From JBCCEV01 sp039030125 (lineage in GTDB: Bacteria; Pseudomonadota; Gammaproteobacteria; Ga0077536): a stretch of DNA of 9,290 nt. Under the pieces are notes generated by a model. That model saw nothing but the letters and a program-made list of their open reading frames with translations, had not been told where the DNA came from and did not search any database. Numbering within the stretch: the stretch's first letter is position 1; every line of letters begins with the position of its first letter. This document shows positions 1 to 6,847 of the stretch, piece after piece. Position numbers and translations under genes: made by a program. The stretch spans positions 1-9,290 of the forward strand of contig JBCCEV010000160.1 of assembly GCA_039030125.1 (NCBI GenBank), written 5' to 3'.

Positions 1-423
1 GACCACCCGATCAACCCGGTCGACGGAATAGAGCTGACCCGGGCGGAGGTCGATCAGACGCGAGAAGGCCGCTGCGTCGAGCCCCGGCGCGAAGACCGAA
101 ACCGATGTCTCGCCGATCCGATAAGGAATGCCCTCGGTGATCGAGAAGGTTACGAAGAAGGCGTTCCGCTCGCGGGCAAGTTCCGCGACGGCGGTGTTGA
201 CCTGAAAATCCAGATACCCGCGGTTGAGGTAGAAGTTCCGGAGCGCCTCACGGTCAAGCTCCAGCCGATCCGGGTCGAAGATGTCGTTTGAGAAGAACGG
301 GCTCAAGATCCCGGCTTGCGCGGTGCGGATCACCCGGCGGAGCCGGCGGTCGGAATAGGCTTCGTTTCCAACAAAGGCGATCCGCTGGATCTCGGTCACC
401 CGGCCTTCGAAAATCTCGTAGTC
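1..423 (-). CDS. bamA: BamA (outer-membrane protein assembly factor), internal fragment, POTRA region
   Basis: Reading the minus strand from 423 down to 1 gives about 141 codons without a stop. The product resembles BamA, the outer-membrane beta-barrel insertase, in its periplasmic POTRA repeats. Visible family motifs are EGRVTEIQRIAFVGN, SDRRLRRVI, FDPDRLELDREALRNFYLNRGY followed by LDFQV, and a second-repeat motif FFVTFSITEG. The QAGIL stretch and the DPDRLELDRE style resemble alphaproteobacterial (Rhodobacterales-like) BamA as I remember it. The fragment begins mid-POTRA and runs off the left edge, so both ends are missing. The frame meets a TGA at 436-438 just beyond the apparent joint, and the ATG at 433-435 is not a credible start. 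Codon use differs from the flagellar genes: 10 of 12 Phe codons are TTC and only one of 12 Leu codons is TTG. The BamA identity is fairly sure; the taxonomic origin is an inference. Confidence 0.85.
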
Positions 424-436
424 CAATCGCAACATT
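419..436. other. Chimeric joint between bamA fragment and fliO fragment
   Basis: Recognisable BamA sequence (minus strand) reaches about 421-423, and recognisable FliO sequence (plus strand) begins by about 434. The fliO frame has a TAG at 419-421 and the bamA frame a TGA at 436-438, so each frame dies just past the joint. Two unrelated genes, each cut in mid-domain and placed in opposite orientation without any intergenic DNA, are not a natural gene boundary. I see no terminal inverted repeat, target duplication or attachment-like sequence here. The likely cause is an assembly or amplification chimera; a genuine recombination cannot be excluded from sequence alone. Confidence 0.75.
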
Positions 437-637
437 CAGGTGATCGATGGGGTGCCAATGGGTACCCGCGATCGTTTGATGCTAGTTGAGGTTGACGGCC
501 AACGCTTGCTTCTAGGGGTCTCTGGCAATGGTATTCAACCACTGCACGTTTACGCAGCGCCCGCCGAGAACCCTGCCAGTTTTGAGTCCGCGTTGAGCGC
601 GAGCGCCACTGAATCGCTAAAGAGTGCGCCACTGTGA
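422..637 (+). CDS. fliO: FliO, flagellar export apparatus assembly protein, 5'-truncated
   Basis: This is the C-terminal part of FliO, a small inner-membrane protein that assists assembly of the FliP ring of the flagellar export gate. The cytoplasmic domain is recognisable: IQVIDGVPMGTRDRLMLVEV followed by DGQRLLLGVSGNGIQPLH matches the family pattern of a Val-rich start, G-x-R-x-R-L/V and LLGV. A hydrophilic tail of about 30 residues rich in Ala and Ser follows. The N-terminal membrane segment and the start codon are missing because the gene is cut at the joint near 421-434. A GTG at 440 is open but lies inside the conserved domain, so I do not take it as the start. The stop TGA at 635-637 overlaps the fliP GTG by four bases. 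Position directly before fliP is the standard context. Confidence 0.8.
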   Translation, partial: SNRNIQVIDGVPMGTRDRLMLVEVDGQRLLLGVSGNGIQPLHVYAAPAENPASFESALSASATESLKSAPL

Positions 638-1368
638 AACGGGTTCTCATCACCGCACTGTGTTTCCTCCTGCCCGGTGTAGGTCTGGCAGACGGTGGCA
701 TACAGGCGCTGTCAGTGACTACCGATGCGAATGGCTCGCAAACCTACACGTTAAGTTTGCAATTGTTGTTGTTGATGACCGCGCTGACGATGCTGCCTGC
801 GGTAATGCTGGCAATGACATCGTTCACCCGGATTGTGATTGTGCTGGCGATCCTCCGCCAGGCGCTCGGCACGGCCCAAACGCCGAGCAATCAGGTACTG
901 GTCGGACTGGCGTTATTTATGACGTTTTTTATCATGGCGCCGGTTGTCAACAACGTGTATTCCGATGCGGTAACGCCTTACCTCGCCGAAGACATCGGTG
1001 CTATCGACGCGCTCAAAAACGCCGAAGCACCCGTACGTCAGTTTATGTCTGGGCAGACGCGGGAAACCGACTTGGCGTTATTCGCCGAACTCTCGGATAG
1101 TGACGGGTGGGGCAGCGTCAACGACGTTCCGCTCACGGTCCTGCTGCCGGCATTCTTAACCAGCGAACTCAAAACCGCCTTTCAAATTGGATTTTTGATC
1201 TTCATCCCGTTTTTGATCATCGATCTGGTCGTCGCGAGCGTGCTGATGTCAATGGGCATGATGATGTTGTCGCCTCTGATCATCTCATTGCCATTTAAGA
1301 TCATGTTGTTCGTCTTGGTCGATGGTTGGGCACTGATCGTCGGCACCTTGGCTGCAAGTTTCGCGTGA
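634..1368 (+). CDS. fliP: FliP, flagellar export gate protein
   Basis: FliP is an integral membrane component of the type III export gate, forming the pentameric core of the FliPQR complex in the inner membrane. The 244-residue product has a cleavable-looking signal peptide (MKRVLITALCFLLPGVGLADG), a first hydrophobic block at about 42-70, a conserved SFTRIVIVLAILRQALG segment, and the family signature PAFLTSELKTAFQIGF at residues 172-187. Two further membrane segments follow to the C terminus. Length matches the family (about 245). The start is GTG at 634, within the GTGA overlap with fliO; it gives the expected signal peptide, and AAGAG at 619-623 is a modest ribosome-binding site. The gene overlaps fliQ by four bases in the same GTGA fashion. 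All features look intact. Confidence 0.97.
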   Translation: MKRVLITALCFLLPGVGLADGGIQALSVTTDANGSQTYTLSLQLLLLMTALTMLPAVMLAMTSFTRIVIVLAILRQALGTAQTPSNQVLVGLALFMTFFIMAPVVNNVYSDAVTPYLAEDIGAIDALKNAEAPVRQFMSGQTRETDLALFAELSDSDGWGSVNDVPLTVLLPAFLTSELKTAFQIGFLIFIPFLIIDLVVASVLMSMGMMMLSPLIISLPFKIMLFVLVDGWALIVGTLAASFA

Positions 1369-1634
1369 CGCCTGAATTAATTATCAGCATTGGCTCGCGC
1401 GCGTTAGAACTCACGATCGTGCTGATGGTGGTGTTGTTGGGGCCCGCGCTCGCCGTGGGACTGTTAGTCAGCCTGTTTCAGGCCGCTACCCAGATCAACG
1501 AGATGACACTCAGCTTTATTCCCAAGCTTCTGGTCACGGTGATGGTGCTGATCATTGGTGGGCCTTTTATTCTGCGGCTTATCACCGACTATACGGTTCG
1601 GCTCTACCAATCGATCCCGGCGATGATCGGATAA
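1365..1634 (+). CDS. fliQ: FliQ, flagellar export gate protein
   Basis: FliQ is a small two-helix membrane protein that packs around FliP and FliR in the export gate. Starting from the GTG at 1365, which overlaps the fliP stop as GTGA, the product is 89 residues, the usual FliQ size. It begins with the family-typical TPELIISIGSRALELTIVL pattern, followed by two long hydrophobic hairpin helices (about 14-40 and 50-75) joined by the conserved LFQAATQINEMTLSFIPKL loop. An upstream ATG at 1326 in the same frame would add 13 residues that are a shadow of fliP, so I reject it. The gene ends with TAA, four bases before the fliR ATG. No oddities apart from the GTG start. Confidence 0.95.
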   Translation: MTPELIISIGSRALELTIVLMVVLLGPALAVGLLVSLFQAATQINEMTLSFIPKLLVTVMVLIIGGPFILRLITDYTVRLYQSIPAMIG

Positions 1635-1638
1635 GCGA

Positions 1639-2418
1639 ATGCTAGAGTTCAGTGATGCGCAAATGCTGTCCGCGCTCGGGCAATGGCTATGGCCGCTGCT
1701 GCGGATCTCGGGCTTCTTGCTGACCGCCCCCATCATTGCCACGCGCTCGGTACCGATGCGGGTGAGAATTTCCTTGGCCCTCGTGCTGTGCATCGCAATT
1801 GCGCCGGCGCTGCCACCGCAACCATCGTTATCTGATTTGGGTACTCAAGGCTTTGCGTTGGCCGCCGCGCAGCTCGTAATTGGTGTGGCGCTGGGTTTGG
1901 TGTTCAGGTTGATGTTCCTGGTGTTCGAGTTTGCGGGGCAACTCGCCGCGCAACAGATGGGGCTTGGTTTTGCCTCCCTCATTGATCCACAAACCGGTGC
2001 GCAGGTTCCCGTGCTAAGCCAGTTCTACATCCTCTTGGCAACCCTGCTCATGTTCGCAATCGATGCGCACCTGGTCTTGATTCAAGTGCTCGCTGAGAGC
2101 TTCGTGGTTCTGCCAACTAGCGATCAGGCTATCGCGCCGGGAGGACTTCGCGCAGTGGTACGGTGGTCTGCCGACTTGATTGCCCTGGCGCTGCTATTCA
2201 GCCTGCCAGTGGTGATTGCGCTGCTTGCCATTAACTTCTCGCTCGGCGTCATGGCTCGCTCTGCACCGCAGCTCAATATTTTTGCGGTCGGTTTCCCGGT
2301 GATGATTCTCGTTGGCGTGGTGCTCGTGTTTGTCTCACTGTCACATCTCGCCCCCTTTACCGCCTCGCTGTTCGACAAGAGCCTGATCGTGGCCGACGAA
2401 GTCCTCAGGGCACGCTGA
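1639..2418 (+). CDS. fliR: FliR, flagellar export gate protein
   Basis: FliR is the multi-spanning membrane protein that completes the FliP5-FliQ4-FliR1 gate. The 259-residue product is hydrophobic nearly throughout with about six to eight membrane stretches. Recognisable motifs are RISGFLLTAPI with RSVPMRVRISLAL at residues 22-51, the FEFAGQLAAQQMGLGFASLIDP segment in the middle, and APQLNIFAVGFPVMI near the C terminus, all typical of FliR. Length is normal for the family. The ATG at 1639 lies four bases after the fliQ stop; I see no strong ribosome-binding site, so coupled translation is likely. The stop TGA shares one base with the flhB ATG (TGATG), a tight coupling arrangement. Confidence 0.96.
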   Translation: MLEFSDAQMLSALGQWLWPLLRISGFLLTAPIIATRSVPMRVRISLALVLCIAIAPALPPQPSLSDLGTQGFALAAAQLVIGVALGLVFRLMFLVFEFAGQLAAQQMGLGFASLIDPQTGAQVPVLSQFYILLATLLMFAIDAHLVLIQVLAESFVVLPTSDQAIAPGGLRAVVRWSADLIALALLFSLPVVIALLAINFSLGVMARSAPQLNIFAVGFPVMILVGVVLVFVSLSHLAPFTASLFDKSLIVADEVLRAR

Positions 2419-3551
2419 TGGCTGAACAACCGCAAGACGGCCAAGAACGCACCGAGAAGGCGACGCCCAAACGCCTGGAAGATGCCCGCAAGAAGGGACA
2501 GGTTGCGAGGTCGCGGGAATTGACTTCCATGGTGATGCTGTTCGGCGGTGGAGTCGCCGCGCTGAGCAGCTCGGGTTGGACGGGCGCCAATGTAACGGCA
2601 CTCATGGCGCGATCATTCGATGTAACGCATGCACGTCTTCTCAATCCCGAGCAATTGCGTGTGGTGTTTACCGAGGCGTTACTTACTGGTTTGACATCAA
2701 TCGCGCCAATTTTGTTTGTAACAACAATCCTCGCAATCGCTGGAACCTCGCTCCTCGGCGGCATGAATTTCAGCGTGGGATCCCTCGCGCCCAAGCTTGA
2801 ACGGTTGGATCCAGTCAAAGGCCTTGCCCGTGTTTTTGGGATCAAGGGCTTGGTCGAAATGCTCAAAGCCGTCGCCAAATTTGTATTGATACTCGGTTTC
2901 GCGGTTGTGGCGCTGTCGTTGCTCTTTGAACCCATGATGGCCATTGGCCAAAGCGATCTTCGCCCGGCACTCGCCGACGCCAAGAAAATCGTCTTCTGCG
3001 TTTTTATGGCCGCCGCCGCCGCTACCGTTTTGGTGGCGGCCTTCGATGTTCCCTTTCAACTTTGGGAGCATGCGAAGCGCTTGCGCATGTCACATAAAGA
3101 ACTCAAGGATGAACTCAAGGAAACCGAAGGAAGCCCCGAGCTCAAAGCACGCCAGCGCGCCGCTCAACAAGAAATGGCGCGACGCCGGATGATGGAAGCG
3201 GTGCCGGATGCCGATGTGGTGATCACCAACCCTGATCACTATGCGGTCGCGCTCAAGTTTGATCCGGCGACCATGGCCGCGCCGCGGGTGGTGGCCAAGG
3301 GCGTCGAGCATGTCGCTCTCAAAATTCGCAGCATCGCCAGCGACAATCAGGTTACCGTTGCCGAAGCGCCACCGCTGGCGCGCGCCCTCTACTACAGCAC
3401 CAAACTCGACCAGGAAGTCCCGCAAGGATTGTATTTGGCGGTCGCTCGCGTGCTCGCCTACGTGTTTCAGCTCCGTGAAGGGGTGGCCGGTATCACGCTG
3501 CCGTCTGATCTTCCCATCCCCGCCGAATTCAGACGGGAGCCCGCGAGCTAA
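2418..3551 (+). CDS. flhB: FlhB, flagellar export substrate-specificity switch protein
   Basis: FlhB sits in the inner membrane beside the FliPQR gate and switches export from rod/hook to filament substrates after autocleavage. The 377-residue product has the family N terminus (QERTEKATPKRLEDARKKGQ followed by VARSREL), four membrane segments between about 33 and 215, a charged linker (RMSHKELKDELKETEGSPEL), and a cytoplasmic domain with VVITNP at 266-272 and YAVALKFD after it. The cleavage tetrapeptide reads N271-P272-D273-H274 instead of the usual NPTH. Asn and Pro, the residues essential for cleavage in studied homologues, are kept. The downstream VVAKGVEHVALKIR and PLARALYY motifs are present. 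The ATG shares one base with the fliR stop, and the TAA shares one base with the flhA ATG. Confidence 0.97.
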   Translation: MAEQPQDGQERTEKATPKRLEDARKKGQVARSRELTSMVMLFGGGVAALSSSGWTGANVTALMARSFDVTHARLLNPEQLRVVFTEALLTGLTSIAPILFVTTILAIAGTSLLGGMNFSVGSLAPKLERLDPVKGLARVFGIKGLVEMLKAVAKFVLILGFAVVALSLLFEPMMAIGQSDLRPALADAKKIVFCVFMAAAAATVLVAAFDVPFQLWEHAKRLRMSHKELKDELKETEGSPELKARQRAAQQEMARRRMMEAVPDADVVITNPDHYAVALKFDPATMAAPRVVAKGVEHVALKIRSIASDNQVTVAEAPPLARALYYSTKLDQEVPQGLYLAVARVLAYVFQLREGVAGITLPSDLPIPAEFRREPAS

Positions 3552-5671
3552 TGGCGAGTATCGGCATTGCCGGCAGCACACCGGTCGACCTCATCAGAGG
3601 ATTAAATCAAATGCGTTTGGGCGCACCGGCACTGTTGATCGCCATCATGGCGATGATGGTTGTGCCGCTGCCGGCCTTCGCGCTCGATGTCCTTTTCACT
3701 TTCAATATTTCTCTGGCGCTGGTGGTCCTGCTGGCCTGCGTATATAGCAGACGTCCGCTCGATTTCGCGGCGTTTCCGACACTGCTGTTAGTCGCCACGT
3801 TGTTGCGATTGTCGCTTAACGTGGCCTCGACACGGGTAGTTTTGCTTAACGGCCATAACGGTACCGGGGCCGCTGGCCAGGTCATCGAGGCATTTGGTGA
3901 CTTCGTCGTTGGAGGGAATTACGCGGTCGGGTTTGTCGTGTTCGCGATCCTCGTGATCATAAACTTTGTCGTGATCACAAAAGGTGCTGGGCGGATCTCC
4001 GAAGTCAGCGCGCGATTCACTTTGGATGCCATGCCGGGTAAGCAAATGGCGATCGACGCCGATCTCAACGCCGGCGTGTTGACCCAAGAGGAAGCTAAAC
4101 AACGACGCGCCGAAGTATCGGAAGAGGCGGATTTCTACGGGGCCATGGACGGTGCGAGCAAGTTCGTAAAAGGCGACGCAATTGCCGGCATTCTGATCCT
4201 CGTCATCAATATCGTGGGCGGGTTGGTTATCGGTGTCCTGCAACACGGGATGGCAGTTGAAGAAGCCGCCCGGGTATTTGTGTTACTCACCATCGGTGAT
4301 GGGCTGGTCGCGCAGATCCCTTCCCTATTGCTGGCGACGGCGGCCGCGATCATCGTCACGCGGGTTTCCGCCGAAGCTGAGCTCGGTCAGCAAATCACAT
4401 CGCAACTCTTCGATGACCCCAAAAGCCTGACGATCACCGGTAGCGTCCTCTTTGTCATGGGCGTGATCCCTGGCATGCCAAACGTTGCATTTCTAACCAT
4501 GGGTGGTGGAGCGTTGACCGTCGCCTATTTCCTCTATCGTAAGCAGCAGGCCGCGCGAGACGCGCAGGCGCTCGAGCCGCCGCCGCCGCCAATGAACAGC
4601 GACAGTAAGGAACTGTCCTGGGATGATGTTTCACCGGCCGACGTGATTGGTTTGGAAGTTGGGTATCGTTTAATCCCCTTAGTCGATCGCAGCCAGCAAG
4701 GTGAATTATTAGGACGCTTGCGCGGTGTGCGGAAGAAACTCTCTCAAGAGCTCGGTTTCCTCATTCCTTCGGTTCACATCCGCGACAATCTGGATCTTGA
4801 TCCCAGCACCTATCGGATCAGCGTCCAAGGCGCGATTGTCGGGCAAGCCGAGGTTCAGCCCGACAAAGAAATGGCGATTGATCCCGGCCAGACTTACGGC
4901 CAGGTTGAAGGCACTCCAGCCCGCGATCCCGTCTTTGATTTAACGGCCTATTGGATCGCCCCAAGTTCGCATGATCAGGCGCAGTCGCTGGGCTACACGG
5001 TGGTTGACGCCAGCACGGTCGTGGCCACACACCTCAGTCGTATCCTGCAAGAGCACGCCCACTTACTGCTCGGCCATGATGAGGTTCAAAAACTTCTCGA
5101 CGCAATGGCCAAAACAAGTCCCAAGCTCGTCGAGGACTTAGTGCCAAACACCTTGCCGATGGCGGTCGTCGTGAAGGTTATGCAGTCGCTTTTGGAGGAA
5201 CAGGTACCCCTTAGGGATGTGCGCACGATCTTGCAGGTGCTGTCAGAACACGGACCCAAGAGTCAAGACCCCGCCGCCTTGACGGCCTTGGTGCGGGTTG
5301 CGCTCGGTCGACTGATTGTTCAACAAATCAATGATTTGGCTGCAGAACTGCCGGTGATCACGCTGGCGCCGTCGTTGGAACACTTATTGCACCAGTCAGT
5401 TGAAACCATGAATGGAAACATTCCGGCCATCGAGCCGGGCCTGGCTTCAACAATGATCACTTCGCTGAAATCGCTGGAAGAGCAAAGAGACATCGCGGGC
5501 GAACCGACCGTGCTGTTGGTCAACGACTTGATCAGGGACTTCGTTAGCCGTTTCGTTCGCCAAGCGGCGCGTAATGTGCAGGTCCTTGGGTTTAACGAAA
5601 TACCGAGTGACACCCAACTGCGCATCGTCGGACAACTCGGCGATAACGCGGCGCTTGAGCATACGGGCTAG
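3551..5671 (+). CDS. flhA: FlhA, flagellar type III export protein
   Basis: FlhA is the large export-apparatus subunit: an N-terminal membrane domain that uses the proton motive force, and a cytoplasmic ring that receives substrate-chaperone complexes. The 706-residue product fits the family length (about 690-710). The first 330 residues are membrane-spanning, containing LLRLSLNVASTR, the FHIPEP family signature around RISEVSARFTLDAMPGKQMA (MPGKQMAIDAD at residues 161-171), and DFYGAMDGASKFVKGDAIAG. A linker with five consecutive prolines (about residue 345) leads to the cytoplasmic domain, which begins DVIGLEVGYRLIPLVD and includes IPSVHIRDN and LPMAVVVKVMQSLLEEQVPL. It starts by sharing an A with the flhB stop (TAATG) and ends six bases before flhF. 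I see no truncation or missing motif. Confidence 0.98.
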   Translation: MASIGIAGSTPVDLIRGLNQMRLGAPALLIAIMAMMVVPLPAFALDVLFTFNISLALVVLLACVYSRRPLDFAAFPTLLLVATLLRLSLNVASTRVVLLNGHNGTGAAGQVIEAFGDFVVGGNYAVGFVVFAILVIINFVVITKGAGRISEVSARFTLDAMPGKQMAIDADLNAGVLTQEEAKQRRAEVSEEADFYGAMDGASKFVKGDAIAGILILVINIVGGLVIGVLQHGMAVEEAARVFVLLTIGDGLVAQIPSLLLATAAAIIVTRVSAEAELGQQITSQLFDDPKSLTITGSVLFVMGVIPGMPNVAFLTMGGGALTVAYFLYRKQQAARDAQALEPPPPPMNSDSKELSWDDVSPADVIGLEVGYRLIPLVDRSQQGELLGRLRGVRKKLSQELGFLIPSVHIRDNLDLDPSTYRISVQGAIVGQAEVQPDKEMAIDPGQTYGQVEGTPARDPVFDLTAYWIAPSSHDQAQSLGYTVVDASTVVATHLSRILQEHAHLLLGHDEVQKLLDAMAKTSPKLVEDLVPNTLPMAVVVKVMQSLLEEQVPLRDVRTILQVLSEHGPKSQDPAALTALVRVALGRLIVQQINDLAAELPVITLAPSLEHLLHQSVETMNGNIPAIEPGLASTMITSLKSLEEQRDIAGEPTVLLVNDLIRDFVSRFVRQAARNVQVLGFNEIPSDTQLRIVGQLGDNAALEHTG

Positions 5672-5677
5672 AGAACA

Positions 5678-6847
5678 ATGAAGGTTAAAAAATACTTTGC
5701 CGAATCGATGCGCTCCGCCCTTGATCAAGTTAAGCAGGAGCAGGGTCCCGATGTCTTGATCCTTTCCAATCGCCAAGTTGATGGCGGTATCGAGCTGGTA
5801 ACCGCGGATGCGGATAGTGTCAGCGGCGAGCACCGTGCCGAGCTTGGCCGCGCGGTCGATCAGCTTGAGAGCAATGGTAGGAGTGACCCGCTGGACTCTC
5901 GGGAATACCTGTGGACGGACCCAACCACGGTCGCCCATATGCGCGATGAGTTACAAAGCTTGCGCAAACTGTTGGAACAGCAACTCTCAGGGCTTGCCTG
6001 GTCGGACTTTGGGCGATCGAATCCGCGCCGCGCCTATATTTTGAGACTCCTATACCGGCTTGGTATCGCACCTCAACTGGCTAATGAAATCGTCTCGCAG
6101 ATCCCCGAGGATCTGGATCCGAAAGCGGCTTGGCACCGCGCGCTGGCGCTGCTTGTGGTGCGCCTTGAGACCATGGATGACCCCATTGCCAAGGGTGGCC
6201 GCTTCGCCATCTTTGGCCCGACGGGGAGCGGCAAAAGCACGCTGATCTCCAAGCTCGCCGCCCGTTTTGCGCTTGAACGTGGTGCGCAAAAAGTGGCGGT
6301 TATATCAATGGATGGTTATCGCCTGGGGGCACATCATCAGATGACCGCCTTGGGCCGTTTGCTCGGAATAACCGTAAACGTGGCGCGCGCGAGCCACGAG
6401 ATCCCGGCGATGCTTGATGCACTATCTGAAAAACGTTTGGTGCTTATCGATACACCCAGTTTTGTCGCCGATGACCCGAAGTTCCAGCAACTTCTGGGCG
6501 AATTGCTCGCCGACCCACTGGATATACAGGCCTATTTGACCATTCCCGCGGCGGCCGACTATATGGCCATGCTGAAGTTCATCAGCGGCGCTGGACGTCA
6601 CGCAATGGCGGGCTGCGCACTGACCAAGATCGATGAGGCTGGAACCTTGGGCCCAGCGCTGTCGGCTGTGATCGAATCTGGGTTGCCACTCGCCTATCTG
6701 AGTTCAGGACAACAGGTCCCCGGGGATCTGGACAACGCGCGTGCGCGCCCGTTGGTCTTGAAAGCGGTCGCGATGGCCGGTCAGCAACCCGCCGCTGAAG
6801 GCGAGTTGGCATTTGAAGCGAGCTTCGCCAAGGGTTCAAACCTATGA
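5678..6847 (+). CDS. flhF: FlhF, SRP-type GTPase for polar flagellum placement, with altered G2/G3 motifs
   Basis: FlhF is an SRP-family GTPase that marks the cell pole where the flagellar base is assembled. The 389-residue product has the FlhF N terminus (MKVKKYFAESMRSALDQVKQ, then PDVLILSNRQVDGG), a poorly conserved linker to about 90, a helical N domain to about 170, and a C-terminal G domain. Its P-loop is G180-PTGSGK-S187, followed by SKLAARFALERG. The usual DTYR of G2 reads D212-G-Y-R215 before LGAHHQM. The G3 motif, normally DTAG, reads D258-T-P-S261. G4 is intact (TKIDEAGTLG), as is the SSGQQVPGDL closing motif. The identity is clear from order and context, but GTP hydrolysis may be altered. 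It starts six bases after flhA without a strong ribosome-binding site and overlaps flhG by four bases (ATGA). Confidence 0.95.
   Translation: MKVKKYFAESMRSALDQVKQEQGPDVLILSNRQVDGGIELVTADADSVSGEHRAELGRAVDQLESNGRSDPLDSREYLWTDPTTVAHMRDELQSLRKLLEQQLSGLAWSDFGRSNPRRAYILRLLYRLGIAPQLANEIVSQIPEDLDPKAAWHRALALLVVRLETMDDPIAKGGRFAIFGPTGSGKSTLISKLAARFALERGAQKVAVISMDGYRLGAHHQMTALGRLLGITVNVARASHEIPAMLDALSEKRLVLIDTPSFVADDPKFQQLLGELLADPLDIQAYLTIPAAADYMAMLKFISGAGRHAMAGCALTKIDEAGTLGPALSAVIESGLPLAYLSSGQQVPGDLDNARARPLVLKAVAMAGQQPAAEGELAFEASFAKGSNL

Noticed and set aside
419..436. Insertion sequence or phage attachment site as the cause of the bamA/fliO joint
   Set aside because: I see no terminal inverted repeats, direct duplication, transposase, integrase or tRNA near the joint.
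396..701. Minus-strand open frame crossing the joint and the fliO/fliP boundary
   Set aside because: It runs through the chimeric joint and opposite fliO and fliP, so it cannot be a real conserved gene.
624..1100. 158-codon open frame on the + strand inside fliP
   Set aside because: It lies in another frame of the clearly conserved fliP gene, and its Arg/Cys/His-rich product is typical of an out-of-frame shadow.
2405..2983. 192-codon open frame on the minus strand opposite flhB
   Set aside because: It is antisense to conserved flhB sequence, has Ser/Arg/Pro-rich low-complexity composition, and matches no family I recognise.
4590..4620. Five-proline run in FlhA as a possible insertion
   Set aside because: It falls in the linker between membrane and cytoplasmic domains, which is variable in length and composition in this family, and the frame is intact on both sides.
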